64,000 nt of DNA from Ulota crispa (GCA_963920765.1 OY987246.1:16922868-16986867); one strand, 5' to 3'. Positions 1-12,174 are shown, counted from the stretch's first letter. Notes: generated from the sequence alone by a model not told the origin. Numbers and translations: made by a program.

Positions 1-490
1 GATTGACTTCATCTTCAGTTCTTTAAGATGATTATGTAGGGTCTTTTACATAGATCTATTGGAGAGTATTTGCAGAGTATTATAATACTCCGGGCGGGCA
101 TGTATTGAAACGCTGATTTCAAGGGTTCATGACTTGAATCAATTTTTACTTATCACCAATTTAGTACTTTTTTTAAAAAGAAGATCTGGGCTCAATAATG
201 AAATAAGTCAAACATGATTGAAGTATTGAATTTCCTTCAGTGTTGGCATTTGTTATTTCTATATTATTACGAAGAACGATCTCAAATTTCTGTACTACGA
301 TAGGGGTCGATAGCAGGCAAAAATAGTCTGAATGTATCAGTTTCTTTGACACAATAGCCACAGCAATTCAACTAATAAAAACATTCCAAGAAAGGAAAGT
401 GGAAAAAATAGCAAATGTTAACCACACTAGCTGTAATTTAGGAAATACCTATTGTAATTGAACCCATCCGTCCTCTAAAAAGGAACTCTG
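1..490. other. AT-rich DNA, no gene seen
   Basis: No supported coding region or RNA gene. Its last ~85 bases (about 406-490) recur next to the second repeat block at about 1299-1385, so this piece was copied together with the minisatellite. Confidence 0.6.
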
Positions 491-1293
491 TCCATCCCTC
501 ATCCATCCCTCAGTGAACACCCATCCATCCCTCAGTGAACACCCATCCATCCCTCAGTGAACACCCATCCATCCCTCAGTGAACACCCATCCATCCCTCA
601 GTGAACACCCATCCATCCCTCAGTGAACACCCATCCATCCCTCACTGAACACCCATCCATCCCTCAGTGAACACCCATCCATCCCTCACTGAACACCCAT
701 CCATCCCTCACTGAACACCCATCCATCCCTCACTGAACACCCATCCATCCCTCACTGAACACCCATCCATCCCTCAGTGAACACCCATCCATCCCTCACT
801 GAACACCCATCCATCCCTCACTGAACACCCATCCATCCCTCACTGAACACCCATCCATCCCTCACTGAACACCCATCCATCCCTCACTGAACACCCATCC
901 ATCCCTCACTGAACACCCATCCATCCCTCAGTGAACACCCATCCATCCCTCAGTGAACACCATCCATCTCTCAGTGAACACCCATCCATCCCTCAGTGAA
1001 CACCCATCCATCCCTCACTGAACACCATCCATCTCTCAGTGAACACCCATCCATCCCTCAGTGAACACCATCCATCTCTCAATAAACACCATCCATCAGT
1101 GAACACCATCCATCTCTCAGTGAACACCATCCATCTCTCAATAAACACCATCCATCAGTGAACACCATCCATCTCTCAGTGAACACCATCCATCTCTCAG
1201 TGAACACCATCCATCTCTCAGTGAACACCATCCATCTCTTAGTAAACACCATCCATCCCTCAGTGAACACCATCCATCCCTCAGTGAACACCT
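491..1293. repeat. 22-bp minisatellite, roughly 36 copies
   Basis: A tandem array with unit CCATCCATCCCTCAGTGAAC plus AC (22 bp). Copies differ mainly at one site, CAGTGA versus CACTGA; CACTGA copies cluster in the middle. Towards the right end a variant with CCATCTCTCAGTGAACA takes over and some units are shortened to CCATCAGTGAACA, giving a short higher-order pattern at 1078-1165. Open frames across it (VFTEGWM-like on the minus strand) are a by-product of the repeat. Confidence 0.97.
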
Positions 1294-1298
1294 ATTAA

Positions 1299-1550
1299 CT
1301 ACACTAGTTGTCATTAAGGAAATATAGTTTGTAATTGTACCCATCCATCCTCTAAAGAAAAAACTCCATTCATCCCTTATCCATCCTTGAGTGAACACCA
1401 TCCATTCCTCAATGAATATCATCCATTTGTCAATAGACATCATCCATCCATTTGTCAATAAACATCATCCATCCATTTGTCAGTAAACATCATCCATCCA
1501 TTTGTCAGTAAACATCATCCATCCATTTGTCAATAAGCATCACCCATCTA
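1299..1550. repeat. Duplicated minisatellite flank plus 25-bp variant array
   Basis: Bases 1299-1390 closely match 406-500, including the ACACTAG and AGGAAATA stretches and the CATCC(R)TCCTCTAAA segment. They are followed by about five copies of a different unit, CATCCATCCATTTGTCARTA plus AACAT (25 bp), at about 1439-1547. So the array has at least two blocks, each starting with the same flank. Confidence 0.85.
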
Positions 1551-2337
1551 GCGCTTTTATTTTCATTTTTTGTTTTTAGCTTTACTTGCCAAAGACGTGG
1601 GTTGTAGGTTGGATTTTTTGCAACTTGTTTTGAATTTTAGTAGTAGGCAGGTTGCAATACTTTCTTGTTTACTTCAATATTTTGTCTACAAGTTTTTTCT
1701 TGCCTAAGAACTTTTAGCTACATGCATGGCAGCTTATTAGGTTATAATTGGCAATTTTTAAGTTCAATTCATATATTCTTCAATTATGTGAATTGGTGAT
1801 GTTTAACATCAATCCTCCATAGTTGTTTTAGGGTTTAGGGATAATGCTAAACTTGGACATTTGCAAAGTATACACTAACAATTTTATCAAGAAGTCACTA
1901 AAAAACTATTTTGTACATTTGTACAAGCCCCAAACCTTGCCATGACACAATAACTACAAGTAGTTGTTTGAGGGAGGGCAAGTGAATAAAAAGCACATTT
2001 ACACTTTGCATTATAGTTAGGTGGGGGAATCAAACATGATTGATGGCTACTCAAGTTGTCTTAATATGAGGTTCCATCAACGACAAGGGAGCAAGTCAAA
2101 TTGCACCTTACCTCAAAAGCAGTTTTGCATCTTGAAATTTTGGCTACCTTTTAAAATTTCCTTTGTTTTTACAACAGAGTTTTAGTGTAACCAAATTTGA
2201 GATAGAAAATTTGCTAAATTTAGCCAAATTTAATACCATTGCACCCATCCCTCAATAAATATCATCCATCCATCAACAAGAATCATCCACCCCTTATTGA
2301 ATATCATCTATTTCTCGATGAACGTCATCCATCCCTC
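1551..2337. other. AT-rich spacer with a third degenerate repeat patch
   Basis: No gene seen. At about 2243-2336 a few degraded CATCCATC..CTCAATAAATAT units show that the minisatellite once reached further right. Confidence 0.6.
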
Positions 2338-2751
2338 TAAGGTAGTATGCTCGAAAACCTTTTGCTCATTTTGAACCATCCACTAGCTTGTTGTGAAATG
2401 GTGCACTAGTGGTTCTTACATTAGCCTCTTACAACTCGTTGAATGCATGGAAAAAAAATTGTTTTTAATTGCAAGAGCCAATCATTCTCCTTGCTTCCTC
2501 AAATCTCTTCACAACTTGCAAATGAACAATTCTTGGAAAGTTTAAGGTTAATAATAGGGACCTATGACACATACACTTTGAGAATTCATAAATAACTCAA
2601 AAATGCTTCAAAAAATATGAAACGATTTGTGTTGCATTCAACATCTATTTCTCTTTGTCTGAAAAATGAACTAAAAATCCTTCCATCCACGGAAGACCAT
2701 GAAAAAGAGGGATGAGCCCTTAGATGGGCGGTTTTCGAGCGTACTACCTTA
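2338..2751. mobile_element. MITE family I, copy 1
   Basis: Inverted ends TAAGGTAGTATGCTCGAAAA and TTTTCGAGCGTACTACCTTA bound a ~414-bp non-coding element. A second copy lies inverted at 56436-56849 and shares the interior (for example the GCAAGAGCCAATCATTCTCC stretch). A degraded copy without clear ends is at about 18165-18400. Superfamily not assigned. Confidence 0.85.
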
Positions 2752-3821
2752 CAGATAAAAGCCTGGCAAAAGCCAGGAGAACCACGTGTCACCAAATGCA
2801 GACAAGGACCCCACCGTAATTTGAACGGAAGAACGTTACAAATTTCAGAAAGTATGTTCGGCGGTCCTCTCCCAAATTCCCATTCCCACCGGAGTTCCAC
2901 CAAATCGGCTGCTCCTGCGCATCTCGCCCTCCCTCACGACTCCTCACGAGCCACGACCACTTTTCCAGACATATCTTGCATTGCGCTATCCTCCACTCTT
3001 TTGTTCTCACTTCCCACTGAACCTAAAAAGTCTCATATCCTCCACTTTTGTTGAGCATCCCGAGTTCCCGACTCTCCCCTAGCAATTCAGATCTTCAAAC
3101 CCTAGATCACTGATCTCGGCTACTCGGCAATTCCTTCCACATCGCAGCAGCATTGACTTTACAGTGCTCGTTTCACGCGTCTAAGTTTCCGTACTCTCAG
3201 TGTCTGACGAGGTGCTGCCATCGAGTAAACTTATTTTGTCAAAGTGTAGTGTTTGTAACAGTTGCTTCTTTTTTTATAATATAATGTTTGTACTTTTAGA
3301 AATTGGACTTTATATTTTTGAACTTGGAACTGACAAAAGCAGTCTCCGACCGCGTTGTGTAGTGTTAAGTTAAGACTGTCAGTCTTCATCGTTGAAGTTG
3401 CGGATGGCTTGACAGAGAGACGAGATTGGACTCATTGGAGGAGAAATTTGTGATGGAGTGATCGATAGTTCGATAGTTTGAGCGAAGGTTGTTGATTGTG
3501 TGAAGCGGTCGGTGTCTGCGGGAGGTGGCTTGAGGATTAAAGCGTGGTGTCCTTCGTCTTTTCTTCTTCTTGTTGTTAGATCGGATCTGTTCTTTTTTTA
3601 CGAGCGATTGTTCGTTTAGGTCTTTGCAGAGCTTTTAGCGCGTTTTAGCGTTTTTCTCGGATCTAGAGATTGGCAATCAATCGGCTACCGTGATTCAAAA
3701 ACAATACGATTGTGAGGAGTTTCGAATTGACGAGGAGGCTGTTTGTGGAGTGTTTATTCGTGCTCTGAGACGATCGACCTTGGAAAGCACGTTTGGAGGA
3801 AACGACGTGGACGACGAAGGA
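2752..3821 (+). promoter_or_regulatory. Promoter and 5' leader region of the IST1-like gene
   Basis: Base composition rises here and a telo-box (AAACCCTA, 3097-3104), a plant promoter element common near transcription starts of housekeeping genes, sits ~720 bp before the start codon. No TATA box was convincing. Short open frames (for example 2821-3054) look incidental. The frame of the first exon is open upstream to about 3690 but has no ATG before 3822. Confidence 0.45.
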
Positions 3822-6800
3822 ATGAAAAAAATGAATTCCTTACTTGTCAACAAAGGCTTTCAGACCTCGAAATGGTAAGGCGCTCTACTCTTTCATGTGT
3901 TCGTGTTTTTTAATAACGGAGTAACTCATGCAGTTGTTTAATCAGTTTAGAAGGTTCTTTTGGGGATACTTGGATGCAGCAGATGTGATTCCACCGTTTT
4001 CACTTTTTTTTCTGGTCAGAATCCTTCAGGAATTAAAATAATGATGAGTCATGTGTGGTAAACGAACTCTAGCGCGGGGGTCTGGCTCACCCTAAACCAT
4101 AAATGGTCATCTCTGGGGATTTACATCTGGTTAGGGTTTTACTTGCATTTAATGATTGAATATCTGGCATTGCGTGCGCGCTGTTCATGTGCTGATATTT
4201 ATGATGATTATTTGTTAGTGTGATTTGTTGCTCTAAAGGATTGGGAGGTTGTTGAAGTGCATTTCATCTTATTTTTCTCTCCAGATGTCTATGTCATGTT
4301 AGATTGTTATGTACTGAATATTAGTGTCAAGTACAGCTCGCTTGAATGTGAATTTAGATGAGTTTTCGAGTGTGACGGGTCACATTACATCCGTCCAGGT
4401 ATGACTTCATTTTAGGAAAAAGAAAATCAATTTAGATTGTGAGGTTATCTCAACTGGTCCGAGTCGAAAATTCATTGTTAATAGGCACTGACTGACGCTG
4501 ACTGTGCGATCTTGTGTTATGCAGTAAAACTCAACTTCGATTAGGGACTGCTCGAATCAAGTTGCTACGTAACAAAAAAGGGGAACAGATCGTATCTGGT
4601 AGAAAAGAAGTTGCTGATTTATTGAGGAATGGGCAAGAGAACAATGCTCGCTTACGGGTTCGTTCTCTCTTTTTCTTGCAACAATTCTTATTCATCTCAT
4701 TGCTCGGGAGACGCTAGGTTTAATATGTAGGAGTAATGAACTTGCTATTAGAAAAGGATGTTAATTCTTAAATCTTGTCATTTAATTGCTCATACTTACA
4801 CTGCTTGCTAGTAAAACCGCTTGTGAACGTCTCCACTTTTTTGTGAAAAGAGCATATCTGGAAGTCCAGTTGGTTGGTCTTGGGATTTGAAAGTTTTCTC
4901 TAACAGTTTCATGATTGAACCTTGTGATTACAGGTTCAGCAGGTGATAAGGGAACAGGACCTTATTGAAGCATATGACTTGCTTAATGTTTACGCTGAGC
5001 AAATAGCGGCACAACTCTCAGTAATCGACTCTCAAAAGTAACTTTCTTGCCAATAATAAAGACTCATGTTTGTTTGCAATTCAGCTTGTCTTGACCAGCA
5101 AAAAAATGTTAGCGAAGTATCAATTGGCTTTTCTTTACTTCCTTGGATATATTCCTTCCTTGCGCTTATTTTTTTTTATTCTCCGGATTTATGCAGGACC
5201 TGCCCTCCAGACCTCAAGGAAGATATATCTACTCTGCTGTATGTATCCTCAAGATGTGCCGAATTAACTGATTTTGCCCAGATCCATCCTATGTTTGTTG
5301 CAAAATATGGAAAAGAGTTTGTTTCTGCAGCAATTGAGTTGCGCCCTGGCTGCGGAGTGAGTGCAAAGGTACGCGCTACAGTTATATGTGTTGGTCTCTG
5401 CTGGTTACCGACTGATAAATTAATCGTGTTGTTCAGTTCTATGCTTGTTATCTCCACGTGGCTGTTGGTGGTTCGCTTTGTCTCTGCTTGTGTAGGGATT
5501 ATGTTTGAATCTATATCCTATACTCCCTATGGAAAATGACCTTTACTGAACGTCGTGATTGATCCGCAGGTCGTTGAGAAACTCTCATCGAATGACTCAA
5601 CAGGCGAAAAGAAGCTGAAGTTGATGAAGGAGATAGCTAAAGAGCATCATGTAGATTGGGATCCTGCTCAGTTTGAGAGTGAGATCAGGGGAGATCAGAA
5701 CGATGTTCTTGTAAGTGCCTGTTTTCCTGATATTGTCGCGATTGCTCAGAAGTGGGCTTTTTAGTGAACACATGAGACCATCAACTAGTTGCCTTTGCTG
5801 CCTGGTTTTTTCATTCATGTGGTATTTGCTAAGGCATTAGATGTGCAAGTTCTCTAATATTGGGAATTACTCGTTGTAGTTGCAGCCTGGACCTATGTCC
5901 ATATTAGTTGACGATTTCCCGAGTGTTCCGAATCAGAAGCCTACGCTGGGAACTCATGTATCTCAATCTGAAAATGCCACAAATTCTGTCTCGGGACGGT
6001 TCGATAAAGTAGAGCCAACAAATTCGCCACGCCCAGGTGACTTTAGGACAAATTCATCCGGTGCTTTAACTAGAACTGGACCACCTTCCAGAAAACCCCC
6101 TGGACGAGATCAATCGCGCTCAGCAGGCTTAACATCTGATGAGAGACCTCCTGACATAGACCCTGGGAGTAAGGAAACTCAATCTCGGAGGAATCAAAGG
6201 CGCGAATCAGATAGTTTTCTCGGCCCATCCCCACAGAGACGGTATGACGTTGAGGAGTCAAGGCGTAATTCTATTGGTGTGCCAAGAGAGAAGAGTTTTC
6301 GAACTCATGCTGGATCTGCTCATGCAGGTGTAGACGAGTCTTCGCTGCAGGATCAGAAGACAAATAACCTGAGAGATGCTGGTGCTGATGACTATGAGGA
6401 AGCTGATCATAGGAAGGGACGGCATGAAGTTCAGGATTCAAGGCGTGACTCTATTGGTGTGCCAAGAGAGAAGAGTGTTCGGGCCCGTGCAGGTGTAGAC
6501 GAGTCTTCGCTGCAAGATCACAAGAAACACAACCTGACAGGCGCTGCTGCAGAGGACTTTAACGAAGCAGGTCGTAGGAAGGGAAACCACGGAAGAGAGT
6601 ACGAGTCAGAGTCTAATGGTAGGCAGAGCCAAAAGTTTGCAGGTAAGGAGGTTTCCGAAAAGAGAAGGCCACAGTATCAAGACCAGAATGCGGATGATGA
6701 CCATGTTAGGAGGCCTCCGAGCAGGGAGGGTTCTGGGAAGGGGAGGTCACAGCACCAAGACCAGTATGCGGATGAGGAGAAGATTAGGGGGCCTCCGAAC

Positions 6801-8531
6801 AGAGAGGGTTCAGGAAAGGGAAGGCCACAACACGAAGAGCAGTATGCGGATGAAGAGGTTAGGGGGCCTTACAATAAGGAGGGTTCCGGAAAGAGGAGGT
6901 CACAACACGAAGAGCAGTATGCGAATGAGGAGAAGGTTAGGAGGCCTTCGAACAGGGAAAGTTTGGGAAAGGGAAGGCCACAACATGAAGACCAGTATGC
7001 GGATGAAGAGAAGATTAGGGGGCCTCCGAACAGGGAGGGTTCCGGAAAGGGGAGGTCACAGGACCATGACCAGTATGCGGAGGATGATAAGGTTAGGAGG
7101 CCTTCGAACAGGGAAGGTTTGGATAAGAGAAGGCCACAACACGAAGAACAGTACGCAGATGAAGAGAAGGTTAGGGGGCCTTTGAACAGGGAGGGTTACG
7201 GAAGGGGAAGGCCACAGTACCAAGACCAGTATGCGGAGGATGACAAGGTTAGGAGGCCTTCGAACAGGGAGAGTTTGGATATGGGAAGGCCACAACACGA
7301 AGAGCAGTATGCGGATGAGGAGAAGGTTAGGTCTTCGAACAGGGAGAGTTCCAGAAAGGGGAGGCCACACCACGAAGACCAGTATGCGGATGTGGAGGAG
7401 GTTAGGGGACCTGCGAAGAGGGAAGGTTTCGGAACGGAGAGGCCACAGCACCGAGACCAGTACGCAGATAATGACAAGGTTAGGAAGGCTTCGAATAGGG
7501 AGGATTCCGGAATGGGGAGGCCACAACACGAAGACCGACGAGCAACAATGGGGCCAGAGGAAATCCGTCATGGTAGGCCACAATACGAAGACCAGTATGC
7601 GGATAATGACAAGGTTAGGAAGGCTTCGAATAGGGAGGATTCCGGAAAGGGGAGGCCACAACACGAAGACCGACGAGCAACAATGGGGCCAGAGGAAATC
7701 CGTCATGGTAGGCCACAATACGAAGACCAGTATGCGGATAATGACAAGGTTAGGAAGGCTTCGAATAGGGAGGATTCCGGAAAGGGGAGGCCACAACACG
7801 AAGACCGACGAGCAACAATGGGGCCAGAGGAAATCCGTCATGGTAGGCCTTGGGAGACTGAAGATTCCCCACGGAGTAGGTTTGGGGAGAGGGAGAAACA
7901 GGTGGAAAGTAGGAGACAATCTGCGCCACTTCCGAAGGAAGATGTCACAGAAGGATGTCTCTCACAAAGAGATAAACCTGAGCGACGTCGCAATGCCGAC
8001 ATTCCTGCTGTAGACAGGCCTTCTCGTTTTGGTCCACAGGTCAACGTGCAAAAGGATGACGAGGACTTGCCAAGCACTCGTGTCTCGAGGGATAGATTTA
8101 ACGGACAACGAAAGGTTGACCCTGCCAGGTACGACGATGGCAGACCTCCTCCTCGATTTATTAAGGTAGGCAACTTAGATGATGAAGACGTGCGAGCATC
8201 ACCGACCTTGAGAGGCGAAAAGCCTCAAAGATTTGTCACCAGCAATGACCAATCAGCTCCACGACCTCGGTCTAACTTGGAGAGTGCGAAGACTGATCCG
8301 GCGTTGTCAGGCACGCCGAAAATATCAACTGTCCCTGAGCACCGAAAGACTCACTCAGCATTTTCTGAGAGTGCCTCTAAACCCTCCACACAACGTCTGC
8401 AGAAGCCTTCACCGGAGGACACGCACTCTCCCAGGCAACCTGGTCAGTCCCCATTCAAACCCCCTTTCATGGCACCTCCGGATCTGGATTCTTTGATTCT
8501 AATGTTTGGCAAAAAGAATCAGAAGAAATAA
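3822..8531 (+). CDS. IST1: IST1-like ESCRT-III regulator with a long repetitive tail
   Basis: Six exons: 3822-3874, 4525-4657, 4934-5037, 5197-5368, 5570-5710, 5886-8531, all with GT-AG introns and a continuous frame of 1082 residues. The IST1 domain (about residues 4-190) is clear: LLVNKGFQTSKCKTQLRL, ARIKLLRNKK, VIREQDLIEAYDLL, CPPDLKEDISTLLYVSSRCAEL and AKYGKEFVSAAIELRPGCGV match the plant IST1 (ISTL) pattern. The family binds ESCRT-III, LIP5 and the VPS4/SKD1 ATPase and tunes vesicle formation at multivesicular endosomes. Residues 202-1082 come from one exon and are charged, Arg/Glu/Asp/Gln-rich and probably disordered, with two ~55-residue copies around SIGVPREKS and then a large repeat array. 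The last residues (PPDLDSLILMFGKK) could be a short MIT-binding helix; this is inference. The start at 3822 is the first in-frame ATG; 3831 is an alternative giving three residues fewer. Confidence 0.93.
6672..7850 (+). repeat. In-frame 26-residue repeat array inside the IST1-like tail
   Basis: Residues 464-856 consist of 13 imperfect units of 26 residues (two are 25), consensus about QHEDQYADEEKVRGPSNREG then SGKGRP, plus three 19-residue units (QHEDRRATMGPEEIRHGRP). From 7524 the 19- and 26-residue units alternate as a 135-bp higher-order unit (19-mers at 7524, 7659, 7794) that is almost identical at DNA level, so this end expanded most recently. All length changes keep the frame. Confidence 0.95.
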
Positions 8532-9766
8532 AGAGATGATAGATTGAGTGTATGATACCGAACCCTGGTCTCATATTGCTAGAGTGTACAAATTACGAAT
8601 GCCTACTGAGTGTCCATACTCGATGGTTTCAGCATCTGTGAGGATCCATTTGCAGGTCTCAATCCTGTCTTCAATTATTTTTTATTGAAAAACTTTTCCC
8701 ATATGTAGTGCCTTCATTTATAGTTTGATAGAATTAGAGTAGCTTTATGATTTATCATTACATCTTTTGGGGGTTTCGGCTGGTCCTGTGAATCACGACC
8801 TTGCTGGTCATGTTTTTATTGAAGAGTTTTCTTGCCTGCAGTAGCCTGTAGTCAGTTTAATAAACTTACTTTGCATTGCAAATTCATTCCTGCACCAGAC
8901 TCTAGTATATCATTCCAGTCCTTTTGGCGGCATTGCCTGCTCACAGTTCAAGCGGGATCATTCGTTAAATTGGTCTTATTGTTCTTCAAGGAACAAGTGC
9001 ATGTCATGATGTGCCTATATGTAATAAAATATGGTCTCTGCTTTAGTTATATACATAACACTTGATATCTAACAAACATATAAACTATTTGTCCTTGCAA
9101 CAGGCAACATGTTAGATCTATTCCTATTAGAACGTTTTTAATGTTTTGATGAGCAACTATGGATACACGTGACACTGTTGATTTGGAGGTGCTTAACCCG
9201 TAAATGCCCAAGCGACCAGATTTGGGTCTTTACAAAACTTTGAAGATGAATAAAACCTTACCAAATCACTGTTTTCAGTATTTTTTTTTTCAATATAAGT
9301 TTGTTTTGAAGTCTATTTTCAACATCAAAAATCTGATTTTGACAATGAAAGTTGATGATTTTTGGCCTAAACTCGTCCAAAGTAACAACCATGCCCAAGG
9401 CCCAATGATCTCATACAAGTTCCAATGTTGATTGCTCATTATGTATAGATTGATTTCCAGCAACTAAAGACATTCGCTGCCAATCCCATGCCAAAGAGTT
9501 CACTACAAGTGCATAAAAAGTAGTTGATGGCTCAACTTTATTGTTCATACACACATAACATGTTTGACTCAAGCATTTCACCTTGAAATTCAAGTATAGA
9601 TTAAAGATGGCCAAAACACCAACTCCTTACCCATGTCAAACCACTAGAAATACTAGAATACAAGTAATTGAAACTGCAACAATTCCATGACTAGTACTTA
9701 TAAAAGAGGGAAATTGTTTAGTACTTATAAAAGAGGGGACTTGTTTGGTGTATTCTTGAGGCCACA
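8532..9766. other. Intergenic region between converging genes
   Basis: Holds the 3' UTR of the IST1-like gene (AATAAA-type signals near 8860 and 9022) and, from the other side, the short 3' UTR of the thaumatin-like gene. No other gene seen. A fragment of a TTAA element lies at 9193-9370. A short direct repeat (AGTACTTATAAAAGAGGG, twice) lies at 9692-9737. Confidence 0.6.
9193..9370 (-). mobile_element. Truncated family-E (TTAA) element
   Basis: TTAACCCGTAAATGCCCAAG followed by sequence that matches, in reverse orientation, the right part of the complete element at 39972-40627 (CAAAGTTT..ATGAATAAAACC, then TTTTTCAATATAAGTTTGTT and AAAATCTGATTTT). The other end is missing. Confidence 0.7.
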
Positions 9767-11992
9767 TCACGGGCAGAACACAACCTCGTAGTTGCTGCCG
9801 AGGTTGCAGGCGTACACGACACCAGGGTTGGTGTTGGTGTCGTCCTTGGAATACGAATAAGAACTTGGGCACGCGCTCTTGAAGGCCTTGGTGCCAGCCG
9901 TGGCCACGTTGCCGGGCCCGTTGGCATTTTTGCAGCCATTTCCGGGAGCCCCAGTGAGGTAGTTGGGAGACTGGCAGAAACTATTGAGATTGGCAATGGT
10001 GCAGCTAGGTGTGCCACAATGCAGTCCATTTCTCTGTCCTCCGCCTGCAATTTGTGTGGGGTTGATCATCAAAGGCAAATTGTACGCTTCCTGCATACAT
10101 ATCACCAATCCCAACAATCAGTTCCTTAGGGATTCCTTCCATATGAGGGGGTGGGGGTGGGGGTGGGAAAGCAAGACCATTTGTGGGTGGGTGGAAGATC
10201 CCAAGTGTGTGTCACTAACTATTGTGTTTGGCACTTTTGTGTGAAAGGGAAGTGATTGATGATTGGCAAGAACAAAAAAGAAGCAAACTAAAGCTCAAAA
10301 GTGACCAATATATCAATGATATTCCACTAAATGTACTTGATCCTAATCTTGTTTCCATGAGCACCAATTGGGAAGATAATTATTTTTGTTTAGCGCTCCT
10401 CCCAATCACCTATGCAACATGGAAGGACATGTGGTTTAGGGTTGGTCCAATGTGACAACCATGGCAGGGAGTCCTTTAGACAAGGGTAACAATTACCATA
10501 TTGTTAAATTGGGAAAAACAATACATTTTGGGACTTTTGAAAGTTTTAGGTGGCCACCTAAAACCGAGCTCGCAGCGTTTTTTTCCGATACACGTGCCCT
10601 CACCTGAGAGGAGGAATTTGCAAGGGAAAAAATCTTAGTGGCTCAAATGGAATTTGATACCTTCAATTTGATTGAAGGTAACTTTTTGGGTTTAAGGTGG
10701 AGTACAAAATGATACTTTTGTTTTTCCCAATTTAACAAATATGGTGTTAATTACAGAAAGCAATGGTTGAGCCCAATGTTTTTTTTTTCACCTACCACGC
10801 ACCACAAACCCTCTCAAGAATAGAAAATTCTGAGAGGGAGAGAGGATCATTGGTCCAATTTCTGACAGGGTGGCCTCATGAGGCAAAAAAAAAACACTGG
10901 TTGAGCCTTACCACATTGCTCAGGTCATAAGAATCCTGGCCATTGCGGCCGATGGTGAACTCAGCCAGATTTGCTTGCGGCTTGGCCTGGTTTCCCTGAT
11001 TTGCATCACCACTGCTGCTCCGGAATCCCCAAACCAGACCGCCTTCCCAAACGGAACCCACGTTGAGAACGTGAGACCCGCCATTCTGGAGTGCGTAGCA
11101 CGTGACGCCATAACCTGCAGCTTGATCACAAGCGGTCACTGTGTAGGAGCATTGGTTGCGCACGTTGATTGTCGTCCCTGCAAGTCCATTTTTCATCCAA
11201 ATCTCCTCAGTTACCAGGTCTGCCTCCTCGGTGCTTCGGTAATACAGCATCAGACAGCAAGGAAATGGAAACAGCAAGGAAGTGGAAACAACAAGGAAGT
11301 GGAAACAGTAATTCAGAATTACTTGCAAAACTCAACTACTTCAGACCTAGTGCAAAGATAATTAACATCAGTTTAGTGAAATTGGCGTATTCCATTAAAA
11401 TGGAGCAAAGGATCTAGAGCAAAATGCAGTTGAAAGGAGTTAGTAAGTTTTGGATGGACTTGTAACTACAAAACAAGTTTACAAAAACCGCTTACACATA
11501 TCTCACAAACCGTACCAGTCCATCACTGGACTCTCTTCACTTCTCACTTTTTGTACTTTTTGTGCCTATGTGCAATGGCTCCAATTTACCGCCATCTTCA
11601 TATAATTAAACCGAAGCTATGCTAACAAAAGATATTTCAAAGCATCGAAGCTATTTTTATTTACATTTTTTATTAAATTAACAAGGGGAGTTTCTAAGCA
11701 CCAGATTCTGATAACTGAAAACAGTAGTGACAACACAGTTTGGGAATATCGACATGTTTGCGAATATGACAATGAATGCAAATTGAACTAGCAGATCACC
11801 ACTATTGACTGGTAAAAAATCTAGGATGAATGCTAGTAGGGGCTTCTGGCTTTCGATCTGCACAATGAAAGTTTTGAAAGTTGAAGTGCAAACAACAATT
11901 AAAATATACTACTTGCCTTGCACAGAGCTGCAGAGTGCCAGCAGCGTGAGCACTAAGGCTGCCAGTGGGATATGAGCCGGTAAGTTGGCCAT
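9767..11992 (-). CDS. Small thaumatin-like protein (PR-5 family), secreted
   Basis: Three exons on the minus strand: 11992-11917, 11177-10912 and 10090-9767; 221 residues. Residues 1-26 (MANLPAHIPLAALVLTLLALCSSVQG) form a signal peptide. The mature part has exactly ten cysteines, the count of small-type thaumatin-like proteins, plus family segments TINVRNQCSYTV, GQDSYDLSNVEAYNLPLMI, GLHCGTPSC and GSNYEVVFCP. Such proteins are secreted, often stress-induced and some bind or cleave beta-glucans. Intron 1 needs a GC donor (CAAG/GCAAGT) to keep frame; intron 2 is GT-AG and contains a MITE and a G-rich tract. The ATG at 11992 was chosen because an in-frame ATG at 12127 overlaps the TATA box and one at 12094 would lie at the very 5' end of the transcript. 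Confidence 0.93.
10147..10167 (+). other. G-quadruplex motif in thaumatin-like intron 2
   Basis: Runs of 5, 5, 5 and 3 G separated by single T. This is a textbook G4 pattern on the template strand of the gene; the pre-mRNA is correspondingly C-rich just ~60 nt from the acceptor of exon 3 and may double as the pyrimidine tract region. Confidence 0.8.
10492..10752. mobile_element. MITE family A, copy 1, in thaumatin-like intron 2
   Basis: Inverted ends CCATATTGTTAAATTGGGAA and TTCCCAATTTAACAAATATG around ~260 bp. Interior shared with copies at 27605, 28144 and 48060 (CACCTGAGAGGAGGAATTTG and TTTGATACCTT segments). Intact splice sites lie outside it. Confidence 0.88.
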
Positions 11993-12125
11993 CTTTGCAC
12001 TAGAAACTGCAGCTTGGAAAACCTTTGAATTCAGAAGCCAAAACTGGTAAACTCTGGTGGTGGTCGGGCCAACAATACTCGGAGAACCGATCATGCCGAT
12101 GAGAACTAGTGATGGAAAAGCACGC

Positions 12126-12132
12126 ATTTATA
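12126..12132 (-). promoter_or_regulatory. Putative TATA box of the thaumatin-like gene
   Basis: TATAAAT on the minus strand, 134 bases before the chosen ATG. It overlaps an in-frame ATG, which argues against that ATG being used. Confidence 0.55.
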
Positions 12133-12174
12133 CTGGAGCTGCTACTTGCAGGCAAGGACTTCTCTCACCATTTC

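Noticed and set aside
1079-1458. VFTEGWM-type repetitive protein
   Set aside because: Translation of a non-coding minisatellite; no start context, no flanking gene structure.
6616-8013. Long open frames in other frames and on the minus strand over the IST1 tail
   Set aside because: The repeat unit is open in several frames because unit lengths are multiples of three. Only the frame continuing the IST1 domain is supported.
11993-12127. Longer thaumatin-like protein starting at 12127
   Set aside because: That ATG overlaps the TATA box, and the extension would bury the signal peptide.
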